DNA of 64,000 nt from JBIYSM02 sp044759095 (GCF_044759095.2 NZ_JBIYSM020000012.1:1-64000); one strand, 5' to 3'. Counted from the stretch's first letter, positions 49,256 to 59,430 are shown. Notes: generated by a model from the letters alone, not told the origin. Numbers and translations are program-made.

Positions 49256-49403
49256 AAGAAAACCCACCCGGCATGAGCTATCCTCGACCCACTCGGCGTT
49301 AGCTATCGCTGTGCCGAGTGGGGTCCCTTTCTTCGCCGGGCGGGGCCCCGAACACTTTTCTAGCGGCTGTATGGGATGTCCACATTTATAAATTCTTATA
49401 CAC
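49256..49403. repeat. Dispersed nested-hairpin repeat, copy C
   Basis: The longest intact copy. Outer arms CCCACCCGGC and GCCGGGCGGGG enclose a second perfect hairpin, CCACTCGGC-gttagctatcgctgt-GCCGAGTGG. It ends GGGCCCCGAACACTTTTCTA, then GCGGCTGTATGGGATGTCC, TTTATAAATTCTTATACAC, and stops at the A-run of the IclR terminator. Same orientation as copies B and D. Confidence 0.9.
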
Positions 49404-49453
49404 TAAAAAAAGGCTTCATCCCTGATAGATTCTTTCTATGGGATGAAACCTTT
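49404..49453 (-). terminator. Terminator of the IclR gene
   Basis: On the minus strand AGGTTTCATCCC and GGGATGAAGCCT (one mismatch) form a long stem followed by seven T. Confidence 0.85.
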
Positions 49454-49480
49454 TCCTATAAGGGCGGATCATCTGCACTT

Positions 49481-50227
49481 TTAAATCTGAATATACCCTA
49501 ATTCCTTGGAGATCGTGTCAGCTGTACTGATAAGGCTTTCAATGATGGCACGGTTGTCACGGCCCTGCATGTAGGAAGCCTCCCCCACCATATTCAGAGC
49601 GGCAACGGTTTGTCCCGAATACGATCGAATGGGGGCTGCGATGCCATATAAACCAAGTTCGTTTTCGTTGTCGCTTATCGAGTATCCTCTTTTTTGCACC
49701 TCGTGAAGCTCAACTTTAAGCTTATCGGCACTCGTGATGGTATTTGGCGCTCGCCGCAGCAAACCCTTTGCCACAGTCGCTTTTACCATCGAAGGATTGT
49801 GGGATAAAATGATCTTGCCCGTACTGGTGCAATAGGCCGGTTTCCTCGAACCGACGTAGGTAGCTATCTCCATGGCATGCTTGGGGGTTGCCTTTAAAAC
49901 AAAAACGACTTCTCCTTGGTCAAACATTCCGATGTGAACAGTCCCGTTGAATCTTCGGATCAGCCCTTCCACCAAGGGAAACGCCTGACTCAGAATGTCC
50001 TTCTGGTACATCACGCGATTGCCCCATTCGAGCAGTTTCCAACCTAACCGATATTTTTTCTGTGTATCCTTAATCAGCATTCCTTCCTCACACAAGGTGT
50101 GCAGCAAATGGTGAACCGTACTCGGATTCATATTAAGTTTTGTTGCGATTTCCAAATTGCCTAAAACCGGTTCATCATCCGTAAAACAGTTCAGAATTCT
50201 GGAGATTTTTTGTACAGAACCAATCAT
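49481..50227 (-). CDS. IclR family transcriptional regulator
   Basis: A 248-residue regulator: N-terminal winged helix (SVQKISRILNCFTDDEPVLG, NLEIATKLNMNPSTVHHLLH) and C-terminal effector domain (RKPAYCTSTGKIILSHNP, GYSISDNENELGLYGIAAPI). IclR proteins bind small acids and control their catabolic or transport genes. Met at 50227 follows GGAGGGAGATA. It lies 148 bases downstream of, and on the same strand as, a TRAP operon that it probably regulates. Confidence 0.88.
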   Translation of the reverse strand: MIGSVQKISRILNCFTDDEPVLGNLEIATKLNMNPSTVHHLLHTLCEEGMLIKDTQKKYRLGWKLLEWGNRVMYQKDILSQAFPLVEGLIRRFNGTVHIGMFDQGEVVFVLKATPKHAMEIATYVGSRKPAYCTSTGKIILSHNPSMVKATVAKGLLRRAPNTITSADKLKVELHEVQKRGYSISDNENELGLYGIAAPIRSYSGQTVAALNMVGEASYMQGRDNRAIIESLISTADTISKELGYIQI

Positions 50228-50374
50228 TATTGTATCTCCCTCCATTAACTATCTTTACATGGGAATGAATGGTTCCCGTTTCAGCCAAAATTTTCTGTAT
50301 CGATAGCTAAAGTCGTTTTCTCCTGTTCTACCTTTACTATAATTGAAAGCGCTTACTTGTGGCAATGAAGTTTT

Positions 50375-51661
50375 TCATTGTGACAACCCTAAAACTTTCG
50401 GAACGAACAAGACGGCATCTTCCCAATACGTGAGAACGAATAAAATCACAATCGCTACCACCAAGAACGGCATCGTAGCCTTGACCAGTCTTTCAAATTT
50501 TACTTGTGCGATGGATGAGACGATAAAAAGTCCTGTTCCCACTGGCGGTGTCAAGAGACCGATCGTTAAATTGATGCAGATGATGACCCCAAAATGAATC
50601 GGATCAATTTGAAACGCTGTTACGAGCGGCATCAGCACCGGCACTAAAATAATCAGCGCAGCAATTCCGTCTAGTATCATGCCAAGCAACAATAATAATA
50701 GATTGACCAGCAACAGGAAAATGAACGGATTTTCGGACAATGAAAGCATCGTATTGGCAATCACTTGAGGAATTTGCTCAAAGGCAATCATCCACCCGAA
50801 AATGTTGGCCATGGCGATCAGAAAGGTTACGGTCGCCGTGCTGATTACAGTATTGACAAGAATCTCCGGAATCTTTTTCATATGTAATTCCCGGTACAGA
50901 AATGCGCCTACAAAGAACGCGACAACACAGGCAATGGCGGCTGATTCGGTCGCGGTGAATGCTCCGCTTAATATCCCGAAAATAATAATGAACGGGACAA
51001 GCAGTGCGGGAAAAACATTTACCGTACTCCTAAAAATTTCTTTTCCTGTCGCACGTTCGCTTTTCGGGAAGTTATGCTTATACCCTAAATATGCGATCAG
51101 CGATACAAACCCGATCCCATAGATAATTCCTGGAATAATCCCCGCCATGAACAATCCGCCGATGGATGTGCCGGAAAGCGTTCCATAAATAATAAAGATC
51201 ATGCTTGGCGGAATGATCGGAGCCACGATGGAGGAAGCAAGTGTCAAAGCAGATGAAAATTCTTTGTCATAGCCTTCCTTTTCCATTTCAGGAACCATTA
51301 CCTTGCTCATCATCGCAGCCTGCGCGTTGGCTGACCCTAAAATGGAGGCAAGAAACATATTCGACACAATGGTCACATAGGCCAATCCCCCGCGAACATG
51401 TCCCACAAAAACTTTCGCGAATTGGACCAGACGGGTTGTAATGCCGCCTCCGTTCATTAACTCACCGGCAAGCATAAACAGCGGGATCGCCAGCAGGCCG
51501 AAATTCTCCAATCCGGAATACAACCGCATGGGAGTAGATGCGAGCAGAGTCGTGTTTCCACCGAGCAAGAAATAGACAATGGTAATCATGCCGAGAACCA
51601 GAGAGATCGGGATGCCCATTAACAAAAAGAGGAAAAACAGCAAAATAACCAATGTTGTCAT
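50375..51661 (-). CDS. dctM: TRAP transporter large permease DctM (first system)
   Basis: A 428-residue membrane protein with about twelve helices and family blocks FLLMGIPISLVLGMITIVYF, AIPLFMLAGELMNGGGITTR and GLLTPPVGTGLFIVSSIAQV. It is the ion-coupled transport subunit of a tripartite solute uptake system. The start overlaps the DctQ stop by four bases. Substrate is an organic anion, unknown. Confidence 0.92.
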   Translation of the reverse strand: MTTLVILLFFLFLLMGIPISLVLGMITIVYFLLGGNTTLLASTPMRLYSGLENFGLLAIPLFMLAGELMNGGGITTRLVQFAKVFVGHVRGGLAYVTIVSNMFLASILGSANAQAAMMSKVMVPEMEKEGYDKEFSSALTLASSIVAPIIPPSMIFIIYGTLSGTSIGGLFMAGIIPGIIYGIGFVSLIAYLGYKHNFPKSERATGKEIFRSTVNVFPALLVPFIIIFGILSGAFTATESAAIACVVAFFVGAFLYRELHMKKIPEILVNTVISTATVTFLIAMANIFGWMIAFEQIPQVIANTMLSLSENPFIFLLLVNLLLLLLGMILDGIAALIILVPVLMPLVTAFQIDPIHFGVIICINLTIGLLTPPVGTGLFIVSSIAQVKFERLVKATMPFLVVAIVILFVLTYWEDAVLFVPKVLGLSQ

Positions 51662-52137
51662 TGGACTTCCTCCTCTCGAAACAGTTCAAGAAGATTGGAT
51701 ATGAGGTGAATCACAGCAAACGTTAAGCCGATCGGCACCGCAGAAAACGGAATCCACATGGGCAATAGAATGGCGCTCGATTTTTGAAAGGCGACGCCCG
51801 GTGAAAGCACCCATGTATAGCTGTAATAAAGCAAGAAAACGAGAAACAGCAGCATGAATATATGCCCGATGATTCCGATGATTTTCTTTACTTTCGCGGG
51901 CACATATTCAAGCAGAATGGTAACAGCGGCCTGGGACTTGTATTTCAGTCCCAGGCTGCCGCCGATAAAGCTGATCCAAATCAGCAAGAATACGGATACC
52001 TCCCCCGCCCATGACAAGGGGGAATTAAGCAAGTAGCGAAATACAACAGCCAATGCAACAATGACAGCCATCGCAAACATGAGTACAATGGCAAGATATT
52101 TTTCTATCGTGGAAATGCCGTTGCTCAATGCTTTCAT
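51658..52137 (-). CDS. dctQ: TRAP transporter small permease DctQ (first system)
   Basis: A 159-residue four-helix membrane protein with the DctQ blocks FAMAVIVALAVVFRYLLNSP and LSWAGEVSVFLLIWISFIGG. It bridges the binding protein and DctM. Located between the dctP and dctM genes, 21 bases after dctP. Confidence 0.9.
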   Translation of the reverse strand: MKALSNGISTIEKYLAIVLMFAMAVIVALAVVFRYLLNSPLSWAGEVSVFLLIWISFIGGSLGLKYKSQAAVTILLEYVPAKVKKIIGIIGHIFMLLFLVFLLYYSYTWVLSPGVAFQKSSAILLPMWIPFSAVPIGLTFAVIHLISNLLELFREEEVQ

Positions 52138-52158
52138 GTATCTTTCCCCTTCATGTGA

Positions 52159-53199
52159 CTATTTGCGGAACGTGTCGATAAACTCTTGAATGAGGGGGTC
52201 GGTCGGACCGTATTTCTCATCAAATTGTTTCTTGTAGGGATCAAACAGGGCAGGATCTATTTCATAGATCTTCATGCCTTTGTCACTCAACGTCTTTTTA
52301 AACTCCTCTTCCTGTCCTGCTCTTGTTGTTGCGGAAAAGTTCGCGGCAGCATCAATGGCTTCCCGGATAATCTGCTTATCCTCGTCCGGCATCTTGTCGA
52401 AGGTGACCTTGCTTACCATAGCGACTGCAGGCCAAACCATATGATTTGTCACAGCCCCGTACTTGACGACTTCATAATATTTATTCGTAATGGTGGCATC
52501 CAGGTCCATATCCATCCCATCGATTACGCCGGTCTGTACGGCTGAATACACTTCAGGAAGCGGAAGCCCCTCGGTGGACGCACCTGTGGACTTATAGAAA
52601 TCCTGCAGCGGAGGGCTTGGAGTTACACGAAGCTTTAATCCAGCCATGTCTTCCGGCTTTAGCACTTCCTTGTCTTTAAACAGCATGACACGCTGTCCGG
52701 CAAACAAGTAGTCCAGACCCACCAGTCCCTGCTGTTCCAACGTACCAAGAATTTTTTTGGCGATCTCGGTTTTACGCGCTTCATTCGCCGCTTGCAGATC
52801 TTTAAAGGCATAAGGTGTAAACCAGGCCGCAAAAGAAGGCGATCTGGAGCTCAGATAGGCAGCTGTGATGAATCCGAAATCGACAGAGCCGGCTCCGATT
52901 TGCTGTACCATGTCAGCTTCCGTGCCCAGTTGACTGGAGGGGTAAATCTCCAATTTCATTCGTCCGCCGGAGCGCTTGTCCAGTTCTTCCTTAAATTTTT
53001 CGGCTGCCAAGTGCCACATATGCGTTGGCGGCGTGATGTGAGCCAATTTCAACGTATAGCTTGGCTTGGCTTCCCCGCTTGGTGCAGTGGACGGAGTAGA
53101 TGTACCGCCCGTCTTCACTTCTCCGCTGCCACAGGCTGTCATGAAAATCGCCAGAGAAGCGGCTAATAGAGAAACTCCCCATTTTTTTACCTTTTTCAT
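52159..53199 (-). CDS. dctP: TRAP transporter substrate-binding lipoprotein DctP (first system)
   Basis: A 346-residue lipoprotein: basic head, hydrophobic core and lipobox MTAC at residues 25-28, then the DctP fold with KLAHITPPTHMWHLAAEKFK, GLKLRVTPSPPLQDFYKSTG (carboxylate-binding Arg) and PLPEVYSAVQTGVIDGMDMD. Met at 53199 follows GGAGGAC. It catches an organic acid outside the membrane and passes it to DctQM. Confidence 0.92.
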   Translation of the reverse strand: MKKVKKWGVSLLAASLAIFMTACGSGEVKTGGTSTPSTAPSGEAKPSYTLKLAHITPPTHMWHLAAEKFKEELDKRSGGRMKLEIYPSSQLGTEADMVQQIGAGSVDFGFITAAYLSSRSPSFAAWFTPYAFKDLQAANEARKTEIAKKILGTLEQQGLVGLDYLFAGQRVMLFKDKEVLKPEDMAGLKLRVTPSPPLQDFYKSTGASTEGLPLPEVYSAVQTGVIDGMDMDLDATITNKYYEVVKYGAVTNHMVWPAVAMVSKVTFDKMPDEDKQIIREAIDAAANFSATTRAGQEEEFKKTLSDKGMKIYEIDPALFDPYKKQFDEKYGPTDPLIQEFIDTFRK

Positions 53200-53382
53200 A
53201 CGATTGTCCTCCATCAGTAAAGTTTTGGATTTATTTGCTGATTGGCGCCCATCTATCGGTTACCGTCTCCTCCATTCGAAAAAATCTATTCTTACTATAT
53301 AAATATCGACAATTTTGAACAATCCGGTTATTTCATAATTTGAAATTTAGAATAATTTTTGAAATGTGAAGATTATCTGAAC

Positions 53383-53447
53383 TAAAAAAACCATGTGAAA
53401 GCCTGGTTCCGCCAAGCAAAAAAAGACATGGATGAACAACTCCATGC
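53383..53447 (-). terminator. Double terminator after the 123-residue protein gene
   Basis: On the minus strand two hairpins follow one another: ATGGA/TCCAT around GTTGTTCA with a run of seven T (53447-53417), then AACCA/TGGTT around GGCTTTCACA with seven T (53410-53383). Confidence 0.7.
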
Positions 53448-53469
53448 CATAGCAAATCGAACGCCTCCA

Positions 53470-53841
53470 TTAGCTCAAAGGGATATCCGTTGTCGCCACC
53501 CAGGTTCCATACTCGCCTGCTCGAATAGAGGGAGGTTTCATCATAACGCTTCCCCTTAAAACATAATGCCGCATGTTAATCTGTGGCTCATCAACAATGG
53601 TCAAGGTTCCAACAAAGGTTGCATAAGGGGATTCAAACCGGATTTCTTTGGTGGTTTCATTCCAATATCCTTGAATGGGAATAAAGGTGCCGCGAAAATT
53701 AACCGCTCCACTTATACGGTTATTTTTGACCAAGTGAATCATGAGTGTTCCTAATGATGCCGGTCTGCCGCCTATACTCGCGTACATATTCCACTGCGAT
53801 GGGGACGGGATACTAACCGTCGTCACCTGTCCAACTGCCAT
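53470..53841 (-). CDS. 123-residue beta-rich protein of unknown function
   Basis: A soluble protein, MAVGQVTTVSIPSPSQWNMY at the start, with alternating hydrophobic and polar residues suggesting a beta sandwich or barrel (GTLMIHLVKNNRISGAVNFR, EIRFESPYATFVGTLTIVD). Ends in TTDIPLS. No signal peptide and no Cys. AAGGAGAGGTC-type site lies upstream. It is downstream of the RiPP enzyme genes on the same strand with a 120-base gap and its own terminators, so it may be unrelated or a late cluster gene. Not recognised. Confidence 0.6.
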   Translation of the reverse strand: MAVGQVTTVSIPSPSQWNMYASIGGRPASLGTLMIHLVKNNRISGAVNFRGTFIPIQGYWNETTKEIRFESPYATFVGTLTIVDEPQINMRHYVLRGSVMMKPPSIRAGEYGTWVATTDIPLS

Positions 53842-53961
53842 GGTTGACCTCTCCTTATCGCAAGACTTGAGGATTAAGCCATCAGGTACCCTACAGTATA
53901 TGTACGCGTGTAAAACGATCCATCAGACAAACGTCCAAATTTTGATGTGAGGATTCTTATC

Positions 53962-55542
53962 CTAGCCATGCAAACCTCCCTCCAACCGGGGCCGATGGCG
54001 ATAGGGACCGACCGGGATTTGGATCAGACTGGTTTTCCCTTGCGTAGCTATCCTGTAAATCTCATCACACGCGTTTGAATCAAATCCGAGGAGCGGGTGC
54101 CCGCCCATCCCGATGGCGGACGCCGCCAACAGCAACCGCTGAACGAGCATACCCGCTTCCATCTGTTGGATGCGATATCCTCTGTACCCCAGATCCGTGA
54201 TGAGGTGATCCCTGTCCCCTGCCACGTGCAGGCAGAGCGGTACTTGAAACAGATTTACATTGTCCAAAGACAATCCCTGCTGCAGCCGAAGCCGATGATC
54301 TCCGGGACGTACCCGCCGCAACGCATGAGCCGCGCTGTCATAGCGGTAAGCACCATCCGGAATGTCTTCTACGTTATACAAACAGCCATACAACAAGACG
54401 CGGGACTCGGGGTTCTCCCGTGCACCGTCCAAATCATTTCGATACGGGAAGGAAGCTGTCACCTCTTGAAACAAAGCGGCCAGCTGCGTTTGGCTTACCT
54501 TGCCCAAAACGAAACCCATCTCAGGTGAATGCCGCTTTCGGCAGACCAAGGCCAGATCAAACGACAACCGCTTCACGTGGGGCAGAGCCACCGTCTGGCC
54601 CTCGCCGCTCACGCGCTTCTTCCTCCTGATCTGCCGAAACGATCGCGGCGACTCCAGCAGGGACGCTTCGTTCATCTTGATCAGCATCGGATACTCCAAG
54701 ACCCTGCGCGACCGGACGTAGCGATCGTGCTGAATGGCTGTCAACTCCCGGCACAATTCGGTGGCAGAGACAAACCCGCCCCCGTCATTTTCTTTGGCAA
54801 ACCAAGTGAGCGAAGGCTCCACCCACAGCGGAATTACCGCATACACGCTCTCCTCCTGTTCGGTTAGCCCGAGCAGATGGTTGACGGCACGATCAAGAAA
54901 CTGGAAGTACACCCCCGTTTCGAAACCAAACCGCTTCGCCACTTCCAGCAGCTGCCCGATCAGCACGCCAGCATCCAGCCCTTGCAGGCGGTAGGCAAAA
55001 TTGTGGTACTTAAAGAAATTTTTCCAGAACAGGGTCGAGACAAAAACGGTACCAAAACAATTCGACAGGTCACAGCGATTGCCAAGAGCCCGGGCAAGAT
55101 AGGAATCGAAATTGCCTTCGCGCAGTAAAACCAAGCAGTGGTGGGCCACATCATAATGGTATATCCCGGCTGGTACATCCTCCCCCTTCAGATAGACGTA
55201 TAATTCGTTTGGATACAGCGCCCCGCCGGAGGGAACAAATCGCCGAAACGACTGCATGGGACCCGCCGCTTGTTCCGTGGAATCCGAAACAGGGACGGAC
55301 TGGCTGAATTGAGTGAGTCCGAATACGTACCAGAGAAAATGGCCGATTCCGCGAAGGCCGGGCTTCGCGGGATCATCCCGTCCGTCCAGTCTAAGCGGTA
55401 CTTCCGAAGACAACGGAACGACAGGCAAGCCACGGTAGAGCTTATACGCAAGCGGTGCGTCTTCCCAATCCACCTCCAAGTCCGGCGGTCTAGCCTTGTC
55501 AGTGTCGAAATGCAGATTGTAGAGAAACGTCTCCAGACTCAT
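53962..55542 (-). CDS. sagB: SagB-type dehydrogenase, double-domain (azole formation)
   Basis: A 526-residue protein with two nitroreductase-like halves. The first contains GALYPNELYVYLKGEDVPAG and QGLDAGVLIGQLLEVAKRFG; the second repeats the pattern with GCLYNVEDIPDGAYRYDSAA and QQMEAGMLVQRLLLAASAIG. SagB enzymes use FMN to oxidise azolines to thiazoles and oxazoles on modified peptides. Met at 55542 follows GGGAGGGGC; the longer frame overlaps the YcaO gene. Last of three contiguous modification genes. Confidence 0.87.
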   Translation of the reverse strand: MSLETFLYNLHFDTDKARPPDLEVDWEDAPLAYKLYRGLPVVPLSSEVPLRLDGRDDPAKPGLRGIGHFLWYVFGLTQFSQSVPVSDSTEQAAGPMQSFRRFVPSGGALYPNELYVYLKGEDVPAGIYHYDVAHHCLVLLREGNFDSYLARALGNRCDLSNCFGTVFVSTLFWKNFFKYHNFAYRLQGLDAGVLIGQLLEVAKRFGFETGVYFQFLDRAVNHLLGLTEQEESVYAVIPLWVEPSLTWFAKENDGGGFVSATELCRELTAIQHDRYVRSRRVLEYPMLIKMNEASLLESPRSFRQIRRKKRVSGEGQTVALPHVKRLSFDLALVCRKRHSPEMGFVLGKVSQTQLAALFQEVTASFPYRNDLDGARENPESRVLLYGCLYNVEDIPDGAYRYDSAAHALRRVRPGDHRLRLQQGLSLDNVNLFQVPLCLHVAGDRDHLITDLGYRGYRIQQMEAGMLVQRLLLAASAIGMGGHPLLGFDSNACDEIYRIATQGKTSLIQIPVGPYRHRPRLEGGLHG

Positions 55543-55564
55543 ACTTGCCCCTCCCAGTCTCGGC

Positions 55565-57508
55565 TTATGGAAACGGATGCGGATGCGGATTGAGCTGTTC
55601 AAGCGTCAGCGGTTGTTTCGCATAGCCGAGTTCCACCGGCACATGAAGCACCCTTCCAAGCCCTGTCAAGCGGGTAAAATGATGCCCGAACGTCATCGGC
55701 AGCATCCCCGGAATCAGCACTCTCACACAGCGCAGTCCGTTACGCTGGATTTCCGGTGTCGTCTGGTCCACGACGATCACATCGAGGTTCAATAGGCGAA
55801 ACGCCTGGAGAATGTCCTTCAGATCGTCGGTCAGGTCCGCATGCCTCTTCTTTGGTTTGTATTCCTCGTCAAACGTTCGCAACGGACGATTTTCATCCAG
55901 CAAAAATTGCAGCCGCTCTTCCGCTTCCGGCAAACTGTACAGCATGGAATGGTCCTCCATCTTCTGCACGAGGGACGGATCGTGGAACATTCGCACATAC
56001 TCTTCCCGGTTTCCCTCGAATTTCTCGTCAAGCGTCAGCAGCATGGCGGCCACCTCGTGTATCGAGCTTTTCACCGCCCGAACCGGATCCGGATGAGCTC
56101 CGCCCGCACAGATGAGATTCACTCCCTTTTGCTTCCTGTTTTTCGCGATTGTCCACACGCTCGGAATCCCATTTTCCATCGTTGCGTTAAACAAATGCAG
56201 ATCATATCCCGCCACCGCCCGCAAGCGTTCGATCATCAAGCGCAATTCCTGGTCGTTGGCGGAATAAGGGTCAAGACGGGGGAGAGGCAGTCTCGCGTAC
56301 CAAGTCATCAAAAACGAATCGCGCTCCACCACTTCCAAAATGCCATAGAAAATGGCCTCCTCCAAGCTTCCGCCCAACGCGCAACCGTTGGAAGTTTCAT
56401 AGACAAAGCCATGCCCACAGCCCAAGCTGTAATAGGCGAGCAGCTCCGGAACCAGGATTGGACGTTCTTGCAAAAACGAATATCCCCACACCCAATCGAT
56501 GGGACGGTCAGGATCGAACGGTTTGAACGGAAAATGAGGCCGCGCATACTGTTCCTTCGCGTGCAGCCCTACCTTGACGGGATCGAGCGCTTGATCTGCC
56601 AGATTGCGGAAACTGTCGCGAATCACCGTCCGTTTGCCATGGGGTGACAGTCCGCAATACCGCTCCAATCCCTCTAAAATGGCTGTCAACTCGCTTTCCG
56701 CATAGGAATGGGTCCGACCTGCCGTTGACTCGTCCCCCGCGAACAACGGAAGATTCACGCTCATATCAGCAAACGGTGATACGAGGTCACGCATTTTTCC
56801 GTTCAAAAAGCCAGTCCGATAATCCAGATAGTCTTTGACCAGAACTTCCGCCAGGTCATCCATCGGACGGCAGCGGTAACTGTCGTCGCTGATCTTTGGA
56901 CTAGGCTTAAGCGAAATGTGGGCCGCGATCGACGAATCGGCAGGCAGTCGACTGCAAACCTCACACAACGGGTCCGGCAGAAAGTAGTGGCGTGAGCTAT
57001 TCAGCGTTTTCAGGTTGAGCAAAATCACATGTTCTTCCAAATGGGCCTGACCGCCTTGCAGCACCCTTTGTACCTCCGCCGCGAGCAGGTGAGTCACCTG
57101 CAAAAGTCCCGTGCGCGATGCCCATGCGTCACGCGGGATACCCCCATGTGCCGCCAGCCCCTGCTGCAGCTCCCACATCTCCTTGCGGTCGCGTCCCGCC
57201 AAAAGGCGTCGCATATCCGCACACCGGGAGCACCCGGGCGTACCCGGCCGTACCAACGGTCCGATAACGCCCTCACCAAATGAAACAAAACCGCGCAGCC
57301 AAGGGATGCCGGCAGGCTGCAAGACCTCTTCCGCCTCCTGATGAACGGAGGGGTGCCACGCATCGTGCAGCACCAAAGCCAACTTCGCCGCTTCCGGTAC
57401 TCCTGCCTTCCAATCGCTCTGGCGAACGACCTGGTATGGGGCGGACAGTTCTCGGCACACAAGATCGGCCAACAGGCCTTCTCCGACAACCAGCACGACA
57501 GCGCTCAT
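55565..57508 (-). CDS. Fused leader-binding/YcaO cyclodehydratase
   Basis: A 647-residue protein. Residues 1-230 are the E1-like, leader-peptide-binding part with zinc CxxC pairs (CSRCADM, CEVCSRLP); the rest is a YcaO domain (AESELTAILEGLERYCGLSP, TSNGCALGGSLEEAIFYGIL, EVVERDSFLMTWY). The C-terminus ends in PHPHPFP, the proline-rich tail needed by azoline-forming YcaO proteins. It cyclises Cys, Ser or Thr of the precursor with ATP. It overlaps the upstream maturation gene by four bases. Confidence 0.9.
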   Translation of the reverse strand: MSAVVLVVGEGLLADLVCRELSAPYQVVRQSDWKAGVPEAAKLALVLHDAWHPSVHQEAEEVLQPAGIPWLRGFVSFGEGVIGPLVRPGTPGCSRCADMRRLLAGRDRKEMWELQQGLAAHGGIPRDAWASRTGLLQVTHLLAAEVQRVLQGGQAHLEEHVILLNLKTLNSSRHYFLPDPLCEVCSRLPADSSIAAHISLKPSPKISDDSYRCRPMDDLAEVLVKDYLDYRTGFLNGKMRDLVSPFADMSVNLPLFAGDESTAGRTHSYAESELTAILEGLERYCGLSPHGKRTVIRDSFRNLADQALDPVKVGLHAKEQYARPHFPFKPFDPDRPIDWVWGYSFLQERPILVPELLAYYSLGCGHGFVYETSNGCALGGSLEEAIFYGILEVVERDSFLMTWYARLPLPRLDPYSANDQELRLMIERLRAVAGYDLHLFNATMENGIPSVWTIAKNRKQKGVNLICAGGAHPDPVRAVKSSIHEVAAMLLTLDEKFEGNREEYVRMFHDPSLVQKMEDHSMLYSLPEAEERLQFLLDENRPLRTFDEEYKPKKRHADLTDDLKDILQAFRLLNLDVIVVDQTTPEIQRNGLRCVRVLIPGMLPMTFGHHFTRLTGLGRVLHVPVELGYAKQPLTLEQLNPHPHPFP

Positions 57509-59430
57509 CGGGATCCCTCCTCTCGCAGCAGCACGCCAAACACACCGGCCAACTCCTCTTTCAAAAATGGCTCAACCGCCAGATCCAAGACCATGAGCCG
57601 CTTGCCATTCCGTTTCAAGACCTGCAAGGCCGACTGCAAGACCTCCGAATTTGCTGCCTCTTTACAAGCGGGGATCACAAGGCTCGGCTGCTCCTTTTCT
57701 TCCATGAATACGGACTCCAATGCTTGCGGCGAAAGAATCGCCGCTTGGTTTTGGGCCTCCAGCAGCGCCTGTTGCAATGCCTTGCGCAGCGCCATTGTGA
57801 CATGCAAATCTACACAGCCATACCAGCGGCCGCTCGTACCGACCCAAACTACAGGAAAACCCGACACTTCCGCTCCCAAGCCGATCACTGGCGCTCCTTG
57901 CATCGTGGTCAATGCCTGCAAATAAAACTGGCAACGTTCATCTTCTATTGCACCCAACTGCACCCGAGAGAGAGCGGGCTTCTGATTCATCTTTCGCTTG
58001 CCCAGCTCATCATTCAAACACTTTTGCAACCCGCGGCAAACGCCTTCTGCAATCGTTTCCCCCGCTCCGACACCCACAAATTCCTGCGGTTCTACCGTCT
58101 TAACGAGCAGTCCAACCATTCGCGACACATACGCTTCAATCCCGGCCAGACCCGCTTCCCGCCGCGCCTCCTCATGCGTCAGACCTGTACAAACCATCTC
58201 CGGCAACAGCTCTGCCGGTCCCTCCGTGAGCGGGTCGACTGTCTGAACACGGCACTGAGCCAACGGAAGCTGCTTCAGGTCCCCTTCCTCCCAATAATGG
58301 AAAACCCCCGATTCCGCCGATGTTAACGTGCTGAAGTACGGAAGCAATGCATTCGTCTCACTGCCGTCCGAACTCGGCTCCAGCCGCCGATCGAGATCTT
58401 GAACCCATTCGGCCGACGTGTGACCGGTTACCAGCGGATGGGGCATGAACGAATGCCAGTTTCCTTCCAACGTCTCCAGATCAAGCAGGAAGAATGTATT
58501 CTTCCGGTCCGAGTCGGGCACACCCGTAACCGTTTTTATCAATTCAAACACGATCACATTGGCCAGCATCGCTCCCGCTGTGGAAGAGAAGGTGTGCAGC
58601 TTCGGGTCCTTGCAAATCGCGGATTGGTGTACGCGGCGCCACGCCGACTCCCAACATCCCTGAGTGTCTGGATGGACCAACGGACCCGCAAGACCCGCCT
58701 GCTCTACAACCATGGCGGGGAGAAACAACTTGCCCTCCTCCCTGCAAACCGCATGAAGGAACCTTAGTTCCTCGACATTCCCCTCCTGTGACACGTACAG
58801 AATCGCATGAAACGGCTGTACAGCCTTCCGCCAGGAACTCACCCCCTCCTGCTGCAGGATGATCTCCTCGATCGCCGCCTCCGGGTCCGTATTGCGGGCA
58901 TGCGCCGCCAGTTCCTCCAGCCGCTGCCGATTGGTCGGCACCGAGTCCGTGACCAGCATCTGAAATCTGGACAATCCGGATTCGAGCAACGCCGCCACCA
59001 ACGAGACAAAGAATGGACCCGAACCGACCGCCAACACTTTCGACTGACGATAGGACTGAAAACGGAACGCCCCCGAATCCCCTGCATGATCCAAAAACTC
59101 AATTTGGGAAGCATACTTTTTGAGAACCTCATCCGGCAATTGATGGGGACGATCTTGGCTCACATCCCGAACAAAGCCGTTTTGGAACAAGCTTTCCGCG
59201 ATTTCATACACCCGGTCCCGGTATAAGTCCGGCAATCCGTCCGTCAAATCTTCCAACGTGTGCTCCCCGTTGAACATCGGAAGCAGTTTTTCAATCCACT
59301 GATCAATCGTACTGCCTTCCATACGGAACGAGCCTACGTTGTTCCGAAAATACACGCTGCCGTTTGGATCAGGGAGAAAAAATGTATCTCCCTTCACTTT
59401 CAGACGCATAGAGGGGGTCAACTTTGTCAT
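57505..59430 (-). CDS. Thiazole-containing bacteriocin maturation protein (E1-like)
   Basis: A 641-residue protein of the type found only beside heterocycloanthracin-like precursors. An N-terminal leader-recognition-like region (LTPSMRLKVKGDTFFLPDPN) is followed by an E1/ThiF-like Rossmann segment (VLAVGSGPFFVSLVAALLES) lacking an obvious ATP-site Arg finger; the C-terminal half resembles an inactive YcaO-like fold. It probably presents the precursor to the cyclodehydratase. GGAGGAGTG lies upstream of the ATG. First of the three enzyme genes. Confidence 0.85.
   Translation of the reverse strand: MTKLTPSMRLKVKGDTFFLPDPNGSVYFRNNVGSFRMEGSTIDQWIEKLLPMFNGEHTLEDLTDGLPDLYRDRVYEIAESLFQNGFVRDVSQDRPHQLPDEVLKKYASQIEFLDHAGDSGAFRFQSYRQSKVLAVGSGPFFVSLVAALLESGLSRFQMLVTDSVPTNRQRLEELAAHARNTDPEAAIEEIILQQEGVSSWRKAVQPFHAILYVSQEGNVEELRFLHAVCREEGKLFLPAMVVEQAGLAGPLVHPDTQGCWESAWRRVHQSAICKDPKLHTFSSTAGAMLANVIVFELIKTVTGVPDSDRKNTFFLLDLETLEGNWHSFMPHPLVTGHTSAEWVQDLDRRLEPSSDGSETNALLPYFSTLTSAESGVFHYWEEGDLKQLPLAQCRVQTVDPLTEGPAELLPEMVCTGLTHEEARREAGLAGIEAYVSRMVGLLVKTVEPQEFVGVGAGETIAEGVCRGLQKCLNDELGKRKMNQKPALSRVQLGAIEDERCQFYLQALTTMQGAPVIGLGAEVSGFPVVWVGTSGRWYGCVDLHVTMALRKALQQALLEAQNQAAILSPQALESVFMEEKEQPSLVIPACKEAANSEVLQSALQVLKRNGKRLMVLDLAVEPFLKEELAGVFGVLLREEGSR

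Noticed and set aside
57280..58326. Plus-strand frames of 348 and 194 codons opposite the RiPP enzyme genes.
   Set aside because: Antisense to YcaO and maturation genes with strong family motifs; composition is that of reverse-complemented coding sequence.
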